A program made the translations under genes and the position numbers. This document shows positions 28,951 to 37,209 of a DNA stretch of 48,623 nucleotides, in pieces (the first letter of the stretch is position 1; every line of letters begins with the position of its first letter). The notes beneath the pieces are model-generated. The model was not told the origin of the DNA. It made no database searches and saw only the letters and a list, made by a program, of their open reading frames with translations. The DNA comes from a virus, in the IMG/VR virus record IMGVR_UViG_3300035670_007543, positions 1 through 48,623 of that record, one strand, 5' to 3'.

Positions 28951-30774
28951 ATGTCTGTTACGCTAGAGAAATTAACCTTTAGCAATATGTATAGTTATGG
29001 TAAGAACATTTCTATCGAGCTAAACAAAGAAAGAATTACACAGCTTGCCGCTCCTAATGGGAGCGGCAAAAGTTCTATTGCCCTAATCTTACAAGAGATT
29101 CTATATAATAAAAATATCAAAGGTGTTAAGAAGGGCGACATTCTTAATAAGTATTCAAAAGAGAAAACATGGGACGCTACCTTAGAGTTTTCTGTTGACG
29201 ATAATAAATATATATTAGACGTTGTTCGCTCTAGTACACAAACAAAAGTTGTTCTGCTAGAGAATGGCGTAGATATTTCTGAGCATAAAGTATTAGATAC
29301 CTATAAAAAGCTTCATGCTATTCTAGGCATGGAGTTTGAAGTTTTTTCTCAATTAACATATCAAAGCTCTACTGATTTACTAGACTTCTTAAAGGCTACA
29401 GACTCTAATAGAAAAAAGTTCTTAATCAACCTATTTGGATTTGAAAAGTATCTAGAGATTGGTGATCAACTAAAGCAAATTACTAATGATAAAGATAAAG
29501 AGCTAGTGTCTCTAAAAGGAGAGCTTAAGACTGTTACAAGCTATCTAGACTCTGTAAACCTTTCTGAAAAGAAAGACTTTGTAGAAGTTCCAGAGGTGGA
29601 CGAAGATCTGGAAGAGCAGATAATTACTATAGCAGCAGCTATAGAAAACGTAGAAAAAGATGCTAAGCGAATTGATAGAAATAATCTAAATATAAAAGAA
29701 AGAGACGCTATCAAATTTGATGTATCTATAGTAGCACCTAAAGATCCGCAGGTAGATAGCGAGATTCAACATGCTCGTGATAGTGCTAACCAAGCAAAAC
29801 GCATAGTAGATGAAACTAAGAAAAAACTTGATCACTTGGACCTAAGTGATGTATGCTATGCTTGTCAGCAACCTTTAGATAACTCTCAGTCTATGGCACA
29901 GAAAAATAGATTTGAGGAAGAGATTGCTTTACAGACTTCACTGTATAAAGAGTTTAAAGCTAAGTTTACTGAGTTGAGTAAGATTAAAGAGCAGTATATC
30001 AGCGATTTAACTGCGTATAATGAAAATCAAAAAGCAATAGAGAAGTTTGAGTCTCTATCTAACTTAATTGACAGCTCAATACCTAGAGAACTTCCTGATA
30101 AAACAGAATTAACCAAAAAAGAAGCTTTACTTAAATCAACCTTGCGGAATCAAAAATTAGAAAAAAGTAATGCTGAGAAGATAAACGAAGAAGTACGTCT
30201 ACATAATACTAAAGTAGATCTTTTACGTGAAGAAAAAGAAAAATTTTTAGTTAGACAGACCTCGCTTAATGATGATATAGTTAAAGCTCAACATATATCT
30301 AACAACCTACAGATCCTGAAAAAAGCTTTTTCAGCGTCAGGAATTGTTGCTTTTAAATTAGAGAATGTTGCAAAAGATTTAGAGCAAACTATAAATAAAT
30401 ATCTATCTGTTCTGTCCGACGGACAGTTTTCAGTAATATTTAGACTAACTGGAGAGAAGTTAAACGTAGTTATCATTAACAATGGTTATGAAGTAACTAT
30501 AGAATCTTTATCCGGCGGAGAGTTTAGTAGGGTTCAAACTAGTGTTCTCTTAGCTGTAAGATCAACATTATCAAAAATTGGTGGAAACAGTCTAAACCTG
30601 TTATTCTTAGATGAGATTACAGGAGTTTTAGACGAGTCTGGTAAAGAAAAACTATTTGAGGTTCTTTCTGAAGAGGAAGGACTAAATGTATTTTTAATTA
30701 GTCATGACTACAGTCACCCGCTGATTCCTAAGATAGAAATAGTAAAAGAAAATAACATTAGTAGGATACTCTAA
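28951..30774 (+). CDS. SbcC/Rad50-like ATPase (T4 gp46-like)
   Basis: 607 aa. Walker A LAAPNGSGKSS (32-42), a central coiled coil interrupted by a zinc hook YACQQP (about 305), signature SLSGGEFSRVQTS and Walker B LLFLDEITG near the C-terminus, then FLISHD. The coiled coil is short, about 300 aa, as in T4 gp46. Only one CxxC hook motif, which dimerises by zinc. Partner of the SbcD-like nuclease. Confidence 0.93.
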   Translation: MSVTLEKLTFSNMYSYGKNISIELNKERITQLAAPNGSGKSSIALILQEILYNKNIKGVKKGDILNKYSKEKTWDATLEFSVDDNKYILDVVRSSTQTKVVLLENGVDISEHKVLDTYKKLHAILGMEFEVFSQLTYQSSTDLLDFLKATDSNRKKFLINLFGFEKYLEIGDQLKQITNDKDKELVSLKGELKTVTSYLDSVNLSEKKDFVEVPEVDEDLEEQIITIAAAIENVEKDAKRIDRNNLNIKERDAIKFDVSIVAPKDPQVDSEIQHARDSANQAKRIVDETKKKLDHLDLSDVCYACQQPLDNSQSMAQKNRFEEEIALQTSLYKEFKAKFTELSKIKEQYISDLTAYNENQKAIEKFESLSNLIDSSIPRELPDKTELTKKEALLKSTLRNQKLEKSNAEKINEEVRLHNTKVDLLREEKEKFLVRQTSLNDDIVKAQHISNNLQILKKAFSASGIVAFKLENVAKDLEQTINKYLSVLSDGQFSVIFRLTGEKLNVVIINNGYEVTIESLSGGEFSRVQTSVLLAVRSTLSKIGGNSLNLLFLDEITGVLDESGKEKLFEVLSEEEGLNVFLISHDYSHPLIPKIEIVKENNISRIL

Positions 30775-30785
30775 AGAGGAGAAAA

Positions 30786-33074
30786 ATGATTCAGGTAACT
30801 AAGAGAGACGGGCGTAAAGAGCCCCTAGACATTGAAAAACTACATAAAGTAGTTTTTTTCGCTTGTGAAGGTATCGCAGGTGTGAGTGCTAGTGAAGTTG
30901 AACTTCACAGCCAAGTACAGTTTTTTGATGGTATCACTTCTAGTGAGATTCAAGAAACTCTTATCAAATCTGCTGCAGACTTAATCTCAGAAGAGAATCC
31001 TAACTATCAGTTTGTAGCTGGTAGACTAATTAACTATCACCTTAGAAAACAAGTATACGGACAATATGAACCGCCTGAACTACTAGACATTACAATCAAG
31101 AATATTGATCTAGGATTCTACGACAAAGAAATTCTAAAAGCATACTCTAAAAAAGAGTTTGCTACACTAAATAAGTATATCAAGCATCAAAGAGATGAAA
31201 AACTTACTTATGTAGCAATGGAACAATTTAGAGGTAAGTATCTAGTACAGAATAGAGTTACAGGGCAAATATACGAAACTCCTCAAGTTGCCTATATGCT
31301 TATAGCTATGACTCTTTTCCAAAACTATCCTACTGATACTAGACTTCGCTGGGTAAAAGAATACTATGATGCTATTAGTCAACATGATATTAGCCTACCG
31401 ACACCTGTTATGGCAGGTGTTCGTACTCCTCAGCGCCAGTTTAGCTCTTGCGTACTTATTGAGGCTGATGATAGTCTTGACAGTATTAATGCTACTACTT
31501 CAAGTATTGTGAAATATGTGAGTCAAAAGGCTGGTATTGGTATTGGAGCTGGACGTATCCGTGCGCTAGGCTCTCCTATTCGTAAGGGAGATGCTTATCA
31601 CACTGGCGTTATTCCTTTCTATAAAATGTTTCAAGCTGCTACTCGCTCTTGTAGCCAAGGTGGAGTGCGTAATGGAGCTGCAACGCTTTATTATCCTATT
31701 TGGCACCTTGAAGTAGAAGATCTACTAGTGCTAAAAAATAATAAGGGTACTGAGGATAATCGTGTACGTCATATGGATTATGGAGTCCAGTTTAATAAGT
31801 TAATGTATGAAAGACTTATTTCTGGCGGAAATATTACTCTATTCTCTCCTTCTGATGTGCCAGGTCTTTACGAAGCCTTCTTTAATGACCAGCATATCTT
31901 TAAAATTCTGTATGAGGCAGCTGAAAAGAATCCTAATATTCGTAAAAAGACTCTAAAAGCTATTGATCTATTTACTTCCTTTATGGAAGAACGTAAAAAT
32001 ACAGGTCGTATTTACTTGCAAAACGTAGATCATGCTAATACACACTCTAGCTTTGATGAACGTGTAGCACCTATCCACCAGTCTAACCTTTGTGCGGAGA
32101 TTGACTTACCTACAAAACCACTAAAGAGCTTTGAAGATGAAGACGGAGAGATTGCACTATGTACATTAAGCGCTATTAACTGGGGTAATATTAAGTCTCC
32201 TGCAGACTTTGAACGTCCTTGTGAACTAGCCATCAGAGGTCTAGATGCTCTGCTATCATATCAAGACTATCCAATTAAAGCCGCACTCCGTGCTACCGAT
32301 CGTCGTCGGCCCCTTGGTGTGGGCATTATTAATTTTGCATATTGGATGGCAAAAAATGGTTCCACTTATCAGAATCCTAATCTAGAACTGATTGATGAGT
32401 GGGCAGAAGCTTGGAGTTACTACTTAATTAAGGCGTCTAATACTCTTGCAAAAGAACAAGGTGCGTGCCCTGGAAACTTTGAAACTAAGTACTCATCTGG
32501 TATTACACCTAACATGACTTATAAGCGTGAGGTAGACGAGTTAGTACCTCATGTAGAGCGTATGGATTGGGAATCTCTACGAGAAGACTTAAAGGTCTAT
32601 GGTATTCGTAACTCTACTCTTATGGCGCTCATGCCTGCCGAGACAAGTGCTCAAATTTCTAACAGTACAAACGGAATCGAACCACCACGATCTTTTGTAT
32701 CTGTTAAGCAAAGTAAGCATGGTGTGTTAAAGCAAGTAGTTCCTGGTATCCATAAGCTAAAATCTAAGTATGATCTACTTTGGGATCAGCGCAGCCCTGA
32801 AGGTTATCTCAAGATTGTATCTGTTCTACAAAAGTATATTGATCAAGGTATCTCTGTTAATACTTCTTATAACCCACAGCACTTTCCAGATGAAAAGATT
32901 CCAATGTCAACAATGTTACAACACCTACTAATGTTCTATAAATATGGAGGCAAACAACTGTACTACTTTAATACCTATGATGGTCAGGGAGAAGTTGACC
33001 TAGGTAAGCTAAATGAAGAACCTTTAGCCTTAAGCGCCGTCGATGATGCAAACTGTGAAAGCTGTGTAATTTAA
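30786..33074 (+). CDS. nrdA: Ribonucleotide reductase class I alpha subunit
   Basis: 762 aa. The N-terminal ATP-cone MIQVTKRDGRKEPLDIEKLH is present, then SLPTPVMAGVRTPQRQFSSC with the first redox cysteine, NLCAEIDLPTKP with the active-site cysteine, ALMPAETSAQISNSTNGIEP and the terminal CESCVI that reduces the active site. Length and ends match E. coli NrdA. AGAGGAG lies at the start. It makes dNTPs for replication with NrdB and the glutaredoxin at 37.2 kb. Confidence 0.97.
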   Translation: MIQVTKRDGRKEPLDIEKLHKVVFFACEGIAGVSASEVELHSQVQFFDGITSSEIQETLIKSAADLISEENPNYQFVAGRLINYHLRKQVYGQYEPPELLDITIKNIDLGFYDKEILKAYSKKEFATLNKYIKHQRDEKLTYVAMEQFRGKYLVQNRVTGQIYETPQVAYMLIAMTLFQNYPTDTRLRWVKEYYDAISQHDISLPTPVMAGVRTPQRQFSSCVLIEADDSLDSINATTSSIVKYVSQKAGIGIGAGRIRALGSPIRKGDAYHTGVIPFYKMFQAATRSCSQGGVRNGAATLYYPIWHLEVEDLLVLKNNKGTEDNRVRHMDYGVQFNKLMYERLISGGNITLFSPSDVPGLYEAFFNDQHIFKILYEAAEKNPNIRKKTLKAIDLFTSFMEERKNTGRIYLQNVDHANTHSSFDERVAPIHQSNLCAEIDLPTKPLKSFEDEDGEIALCTLSAINWGNIKSPADFERPCELAIRGLDALLSYQDYPIKAALRATDRRRPLGVGIINFAYWMAKNGSTYQNPNLELIDEWAEAWSYYLIKASNTLAKEQGACPGNFETKYSSGITPNMTYKREVDELVPHVERMDWESLREDLKVYGIRNSTLMALMPAETSAQISNSTNGIEPPRSFVSVKQSKHGVLKQVVPGIHKLKSKYDLLWDQRSPEGYLKIVSVLQKYIDQGISVNTSYNPQHFPDEKIPMSTMLQHLLMFYKYGGKQLYYFNTYDGQGEVDLGKLNEEPLALSAVDDANCESCVI

Positions 33075-33084
33075 GGAGTCACAT

Positions 33085-34212
33085 ATGTCAGTACTAAACG
33101 TAAGTAATAACGACCACACTCAAGCGCTCATGTTCCTAGATCCGACCGAGGATCTAGGGATGCAGCGTTACGATACAATGAAGTATCGTGCCTTTGATAA
33201 ACTAACCGATAAACAACTAGGATTCTTTTGGCGTCCAGAAGAAGTAGACGTGCTACGTGATGCAAAAGACTTTAAAGAGCTTACTCCGTCTGAGCAGCAC
33301 ATTTTTACGTCTAATCTAAAGCGTCAAATTCTACTTGATAGTGTGCAAGGGCGTTCTCCTAATCTTGCACTGCTTCCTATTGTGACAATTCCTGAACTCG
33401 AAACTTGGATTGAAACTTGGGCATTTTCTGAAACTATTCACTCTCGTTCTTATACTCATATCATTCGCAATGTCTATGCTAACCCATCTAAAGTGTTTGA
33501 CGAAATGCTAGACATTCAAGAAATTGTAGATTGTGCTGATGATATTACAAGAAACTATGACGAGCTTATTACTGCTAGTCAGTGGTATCAGCTTCTTGGA
33601 GAAGGTAAGCATACAGTAAATGGTGAAGAAGTAGTAGTTGATCTGTATGATCTAAAGAAAAAACTATATTTGACTCTTATGAGTGTTAATATTCTTGAAG
33701 GCGTTCGATTCTATGTCAGCTTTGCCTGTTCTTGGGCATTTGCAGAACTTAAGAAGATGGAAGGCAATGCTAAGATCATCAAGTTTATTGCTCGTGATGA
33801 AAACCTACATCTTGCATCTACTCAACAGATTATTAAGCTTCTGCCAAAAGATGATCCTGATTATGTCAAGATCATGGAAGAGTGTGATGCAGAAGTTAAA
33901 CAAATGTTTATGGATGCTATTCAGCAAGAAAAAGAATGGGCTGAATACCTGTTTAAAGATGGAAGCATGATTGGTCTAAATGCGCAGCTTCTAAAAGAGT
34001 ATGTAGACTGGATCGCACACAAGCGTATGACTTCTGTCGGTCTAAAACCTTCTTTCTCTGTTCCTCGTTCAAATCCTCTTCCTTGGACTCAAAAGTGGAT
34101 TTCTGGTGCAGAAGTACAAGTAGCTCCTCAAGAAACTGAAATCTCTTCTTATGTTATTGGGGGAACTAAACAAGACGTTACTTCTACGACCTTTGAGGGT
34201 TTTAGCCTCTAA
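33085..34212 (+). CDS. nrdB: Ribonucleotide reductase class I beta subunit
   Basis: 375 aa. Iron-ligand helices are visible: WRPEEVDVLRD, WAFSETIHSRSYTHI (E and H ligands), ILEGVRFYVSFACSWAF and IARDENLHLASTQQII. The radical tyrosine position lies in the DI-QEIVDCADDITRNYDE part. The end, TTFEGFSL, is the C-terminal tail that docks on NrdA. AAGGAG just before the ATG and 10 nt from nrdA show an operon. A TATGCAA/TTGCATA dyad follows the stop (34215-34231) without a T-run. Confidence 0.96.
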   Translation: MSVLNVSNNDHTQALMFLDPTEDLGMQRYDTMKYRAFDKLTDKQLGFFWRPEEVDVLRDAKDFKELTPSEQHIFTSNLKRQILLDSVQGRSPNLALLPIVTIPELETWIETWAFSETIHSRSYTHIIRNVYANPSKVFDEMLDIQEIVDCADDITRNYDELITASQWYQLLGEGKHTVNGEEVVVDLYDLKKKLYLTLMSVNILEGVRFYVSFACSWAFAELKKMEGNAKIIKFIARDENLHLASTQQIIKLLPKDDPDYVKIMEECDAEVKQMFMDAIQQEKEWAEYLFKDGSMIGLNAQLLKEYVDWIAHKRMTSVGLKPSFSVPRSNPLPWTQKWISGAEVQVAPQETEISSYVIGGTKQDVTSTTFEGFSL

Positions 34213-34259
34213 GCTATGCAAATTTTGCATACCTGGTTTGCGGTTTTAGTAGTGGTTAT

Positions 34260-34310
34260 TTTCTCCTTGTTATGTTATATTAATAGTATGATAAATATAG
34301 CAAGGAGAAA
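34260..34310 (+). promoter_or_regulatory. Inverted repeat covering the Shine-Dalgarno of the mini-protein operon
   Basis: TTTCTCCTTG (34260-34269) and CAAGGAGAAA (34301-34310) are exact complements around a 31-nt AT-rich loop. The right arm contains the AAGGAG ribosome-binding site for the ATG at 34316. If transcription starts upstream, the site would be locked in a 10-bp stem; a start inside the loop would free it. Confidence 0.6.
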
Positions 34311-34315
34311 TAGCT

Positions 34316-34534
34316 ATGACACAGGTAAACACTTCTGTATCTTTAATTTCTATTTTCACATATAAACTAGTATTAACTATAGAGAACATCTTTAGAGCTC
34401 TTACGAGCAGACAAAATGACGATAATAAGGCACTACGTGAGTGGGCAAGAATTGAGTTTAAACATGACTCTAACTTTGCCTACAACTATGTAAAAGAGTT
34501 TGGAAAAGTCCCAACAATAGGAGCATCGCTATGA
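34316..34534 (+). CDS. Small protein, 72 aa, first of a mini-protein cluster
   Basis: It has an amphipathic N-terminal region (SLISIFTYKLVLTIENIFRA) and a charged C-terminal half (ALREWARIEFKHDSNFAYNY). It is translationally coupled to the DUF1127-like gene (4 nt overlap). No family assigned, but size and neighbours suggest the same kind of small regulatory protein. Confidence 0.65.
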   Translation: MTQVNTSVSLISIFTYKLVLTIENIFRALTSRQNDDNKALREWARIEFKHDSNFAYNYVKEFGKVPTIGASL

Positions 34535-34692
34535 TAGCCCTTATTAAAGACTGGTATATTAAGCGTCGTGTATACAGACAAACTGAAAATGAACTTTACA
34601 AGCTCACACCGCATGAGTTGAATGACCTCGGCTTAAGCCGTGATATGATTCCCATGATTGCGTTTGAAGCTGCTTATGGAGTAAAACAATGA
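34531..34692 (+). CDS. DUF1127-like small protein
   Basis: 53 aa, hand-translated. YIKRRVYRQTENELYKLTPH then ELNDLGLSRDMIPMIAFEAA matches DUF1127: an Arg-rich helix, then 'L...eLxDiGlsR.dI'. The EAAYG end is, as I recall, typical of Rhodobacterales DUF1127 proteins. In alphaproteobacteria these small Arg-rich proteins act in RNA turnover and stress or phosphate regulation. A phage copy could imitate or compete with the host one. Overlaps both neighbours by 4 nt. Confidence 0.75.
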   Translation: MIALIKDWYIKRRVYRQTENELYKLTPHELNDLGLSRDMIPMIAFEAAYGVKQ

Positions 34693-34880
34693 TAGGTTTA
34701 GTCAATCTAAAAAATATGTTCAGAGGGCTTACAACTGTTCGTACTGAAAAAGAAAGAGTTGAAGAGTATCTTGCCGACAGTGCCAGTCTCGAAGATCTAG
34801 AACGCAGACAGCGTTTGATCAACAGAGGCGAAGCACCGTGGCAAATTCATGCTAATGCAAATCTAAGAGGATGGATATAA
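34689..34880 (+). CDS. DUF3563-like small protein
   Basis: 63 aa. KERVEEYLADSASLEDLERR resembles DUF3563 ('EryLaqSvDlaDLErRqR'), a small domain that appears next to DUF1127 genes in proteobacteria. The end is QIHANANLRGWI. Overlaps the DUF1127-like gene by 4 nt (ATGA). Role unknown, likely regulatory. Confidence 0.68.
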   Translation: MIGLVNLKNMFRGLTTVRTEKERVEEYLADSASLEDLERRQRLINRGEAPWQIHANANLRGWI

Positions 34881-34942
34881 TGATAGATCCAGATCACAGT
34901 TACTTTAAAGGCTCTAAAAACGATAAAAAGGGTGGAAAATGA
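34880..34942 (+). CDS. Possible 20-residue mini-ORF
   Basis: ATG at 34880 overlaps the previous stop by one base; 20 codons (MIDPDHSYFKGSKNDKKGGK) end at TGA, which itself overlaps the next ATG. The preceding AAGAGG could serve as ribosome-binding site. It may be a real micropeptide or just a coupling device keeping ribosomes moving to the next gene. Confidence 0.4.
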   Translation: MIDPDHSYFKGSKNDKKGGK

Positions 34943-35085
34943 TGTGGGAACGAATAATGGCTTGGTTTGAAGACATTGGCACTGCACGTGCTGCCGCAGA
35001 ACTAGCACGCCAAGGACGACACGATCTCGCACAGAAAATGATACTAGAAGGTAAAAAATCTAAAAATAAAAAGAGTCCTAACTAG
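34939..35085 (+). CDS. Small protein related to the DUF1127/DUF3563 cluster, 48 aa
   Basis: Hand-translated from ATGATG at 34939, with GGTGG upstream. WERIMAWFEDIGTARAAAEL then ARQGRHDLAQKMILEG is an Arg/Ala helix followed by a helix ending in a Lys tail. 'Ala-Arg-Ala-Ala-x-Glu-Leu-Ala-Arg-Gln-Gly' recalls small Rhodobacterales proteins related to DUF1127. It is the last gene before the terminator, whose stem begins inside its final codons. Confidence 0.6.
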   Translation: MMWERIMAWFEDIGTARAAAELARQGRHDLAQKMILEGKKSKNKKSPN

Positions 35086-35097
35086 GGCTCTTTTTTT
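35072..35097 (+). terminator. Rho-independent terminator of the mini-protein cluster
   Basis: AGAGTCC / GGGCTCT (35072-35078, 35085-35091), 7 bp with one T-G pair, 6-nt loop, and a run of seven T overlapping the stem end. Confidence 0.85.
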
Positions 35098-35105
35098 ATG
35101 GACTT

Positions 35106-35134
35106 TTGCTACTAAGATTAGTACACTTTAATAA
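35106..35134 (+). promoter_or_regulatory. Promoter-like element, TTGCTA-17-TAATAA
   Basis: TTGCTA (35106-35111) and TAATAA (35129-35134), 17 nt apart, directly after a terminator and 14 nt before the ATG at 35148. The short distance means either a very short leader that would cut into the AAGGAG site (35134-35139), or an imperfect match; hence moderate confidence. Confidence 0.4.
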
Positions 35135-35147
35135 AGGAGTTGCTATA

Positions 35148-35582
35148 ATGAGTAGTAAAAGTAAAACAAAAGGAAGGTCATTCGAATACGTGGTTAGAGA
35201 CTTATTCTCAGAACACTTTAACAATAAATTCGAAAGAGTACCGTTATCCGGCGCACTAGAGTATCTTAAAGGCGACGTTTATTGCCCTTGGCTGCCTGAG
35301 TTTCCTTATTGTATTGAAGCTAAACATCATAAAGAAGTTCCATGGAATAATATTATTAGCGCTAAAAAATCATCTCTTCTATTAGACTTTTGGAAACAAA
35401 CATCTAGAGAAGCAGAAAAGATGAAAAAGAGTCCGTTACTAGTATACAAATGGGATAGAAGTAAAATATACGTATGTTGGAATGATGATGTAGAAATTGC
35501 AGATCAAATAACAGTTAAGGTAGATGACTTATACTTTAAGATGGGTTTATTTGACGACTGGATTCAACAAGTTAAAAAATAA
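35148..35582 (+). CDS. PD-(D/E)XK endonuclease, Holliday-junction-resolvase-like
   Basis: 144 aa from ATG 35148 with AAGGAG upstream, preferred over an in-frame upstream start at 35106. KGRSFEYVVRDLFSEHF is the first helix with the conserved Glu, RVPLSGALEYLKGDVY holds the catalytic Asp (D52) and FPYCIEAKHHKE the E-x-K pair. Phages use this enzyme type to cut branched DNA before packaging. Confidence 0.8.
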   Translation: MSSKSKTKGRSFEYVVRDLFSEHFNNKFERVPLSGALEYLKGDVYCPWLPEFPYCIEAKHHKEVPWNNIISAKKSSLLLDFWKQTSREAEKMKKSPLLVYKWDRSKIYVCWNDDVEIADQITVKVDDLYFKMGLFDDWIQQVKK

Positions 35583-35606
35583 GCTAGTTAAACTTCTATT
35601 TTTTGT

Positions 35607-35635
35607 TTGCTCTGTGATTAATTATAATGTATTAT
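35607..35635 (+). promoter_or_regulatory. Promoter-like element, TTGCTC-17-TATTAT
   Basis: TTGCTC (35607-35612) and TATTAT (35630-35635) with a 17-nt spacer, between the PDDEXK nuclease and the flap exonuclease. It leaves about 17 nt of leader to ATG 35660, which includes the GGAG site at 35648-35651. Same -35 as the element at 16779. Confidence 0.58.
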
Positions 35636-35659
35636 GATTATATAATTATGGAGAATTAT

Positions 35660-36520
35660 ATGACTAGCAGTTGGAACGACCTAGCGGAACTCGAACAAGA
35701 GAAGCTAGAAGAAAAAAACTTGTTGCTTATCGATGCAAACAATCTTGCATTTAGATACTTGCATCGCCCTAACTACGATAACTTTTCTCAAGAGTACATT
35801 CGTACAATTAGTAGTTTAGCTAAAAGCTATTCTGCTGTTCGTACCATTTGTAACTTTGACGTAGGTGCATCTACCTATCGTAAGACTATCTATCCTGGAT
35901 ATAAACAGAATCGTAAAGAGATTCAGAGAACAGAAGAAGAACAGATTCGGTTTACAGGGTTCTTTAACTGTCTAAAAGATACAACTGATATCCTACCTTT
36001 TGAGCACTATAAGTTCAAAGGTATTGAAGCTGATGACATCATTACTTATCTTACTCTTAACCTAAAAGAGCATTATGATAATGTTTGGATTGTATCTAGT
36101 GACCGAGACCTATATCAGCTTCTAGATGACAATGTTCATATCTTTAATCTATTTTCTCGTAAGGAAATCACACTAGAAAGTCTTTATGAAGAGTCGGAAC
36201 TTACTCCTGAAGAGTTTCTATTCTCTAGGTTTATCGAAGGCGACAAAAGCGACGGAATTATGGGTATTGAAGGTATTGGTAAAAAACGTAGTCAGACTCT
36301 TGTAAAAGAGTATAAAACATTGGATAATCTAATTCAAGCCTTGCCAATTAAAGGCAAATCAAAGTATATCCAAAATCTAAATAGTGGCAAAGAAACGCTT
36401 CTACTTAATAAACAACTTATGGATCTAACTTCATATATCAATGAGGCTATTGCAATGGCAGAAAATCCAGAAGTAGTCAAAGAAGTACTTGCTGCAGCTC
36501 TGTCTAAAACAAAGGTATAA
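35660..36520 (+). CDS. 5'-3' exonuclease / RNase H-like flap nuclease
   Basis: 286 aa from ATG 35660 (TGGAGAATTAT before it). FEN-type motifs: LLLIDANNLAFRYL, TIYPGYKQNRK, KGIEADDIITYL with the acidic pair, WIVSSDRDLYQLL and SRFIEGDKSDGIMGIEGIGK, the last with the helix-hairpin-helix GIEGIGKKR. It removes RNA primers and supplies the 5' nuclease that PolA lacks. T4 RNase H is the closest known analogue. Confidence 0.92.
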   Translation: MTSSWNDLAELEQEKLEEKNLLLIDANNLAFRYLHRPNYDNFSQEYIRTISSLAKSYSAVRTICNFDVGASTYRKTIYPGYKQNRKEIQRTEEEQIRFTGFFNCLKDTTDILPFEHYKFKGIEADDIITYLTLNLKEHYDNVWIVSSDRDLYQLLDDNVHIFNLFSRKEITLESLYEESELTPEEFLFSRFIEGDKSDGIMGIEGIGKKRSQTLVKEYKTLDNLIQALPIKGKSKYIQNLNSGKETLLLNKQLMDLTSYINEAIAMAENPEVVKEVLAAALSKTKV

Positions 36521-36521
36521 A

Positions 36522-37208
36522 ATGAAAGTAAGACTTTTTGCATGTAGTCAACCTATTAAAGATAGGATTATTGGACTAGAAGATGTGCAAGACATTATCT
36601 CTTATTGTGCAAAGGTATCAAATCCTCAATTTCAAACTCAATTTGATACCTCAGAACGTCTATTAAACTATTTGATCAAACATCAGCATTGGTCTCCTTT
36701 TGAAATGGCAAGTGCCACTCTTGAAATTGAGACTACTCGTGATATCGCTCGTCAAATGCTTCGTCACCGTTCTTTTTCTTTCCAAGAGTTTTCTCAAAGG
36801 TATAAAGAAGTAGATGCTCTTGGTGAATCTTTTGTAATTCGCGAAGCTCGTTATCAACATCCTACAAATCGGCAGGATTCTGTTGACTTAGATTTGACTA
36901 GGCCTTATGATAGAGACCTTGATCGTGAGTGGAGGTTACAGCAAGAAACTGTAATTAAAGCAGCAAAGAGTGCTTATGACTGGGCAATCAAGAATAAAAT
37001 TGCTAAAGAACAAGCTCGTGTAGTCTTGCCAGAAGGTAATACTGTAAGTCGTCTGTACATGCAGGGCACTATTAGATCGTGGATACACTATATTGAACTT
37101 CGTTCAGCAAATGGCACACAAAAAGAACATATGTTAATTGCTAAAGAAATTGGTAAAGCTATTGCTGAGATCTTTCCGTTAGCAGAACAAGTTACAAAAG
37201 GAAACTAA
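36522..37208 (+). CDS. thyX: Flavin-dependent thymidylate synthase
   Basis: 228 aa from ATG 36522, one base after the exonuclease stop; an upstream frame start at 36489 would overlap. The ThyX signature RHRSFSFQEFS (RHRx7S) is present, with SQRY following, and N-terminal ISYCAKVSNPQF and SPFEMASATLEIE. C-terminal LYMQGTIRSWIHYIELRSAN is also diagnostic. It makes dTMP using FAD, NADPH and methylene-tetrahydrofolate. Confidence 0.96.
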   Translation: MKVRLFACSQPIKDRIIGLEDVQDIISYCAKVSNPQFQTQFDTSERLLNYLIKHQHWSPFEMASATLEIETTRDIARQMLRHRSFSFQEFSQRYKEVDALGESFVIREARYQHPTNRQDSVDLDLTRPYDRDLDREWRLQQETVIKAAKSAYDWAIKNKIAKEQARVVLPEGNTVSRLYMQGTIRSWIHYIELRSANGTQKEHMLIAKEIGKAIAEIFPLAEQVTKGN

Positions 37209-37209
37209 T

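Noticed and set aside
29047-29067. 8-bp hairpin GCCGCTCC / GGAGCGGC in sbcC
   Set aside because: It coincides with the Walker A codons (Ala-Pro-Asn-Gly-Ser-Gly-Lys) and is explained by coding; chance level for length.
30412-30426. Palindrome CTGTCCGACGGACAG in sbcC
   Set aside because: Loop of one base, within coding, no repetition elsewhere; likely chance.
34215-34231. TATGCAA/TTGCATA dyad after nrdB as a terminator
   Set aside because: AT-rich 7-bp stem without T-run; could be a weak dyad but not a supported terminator.
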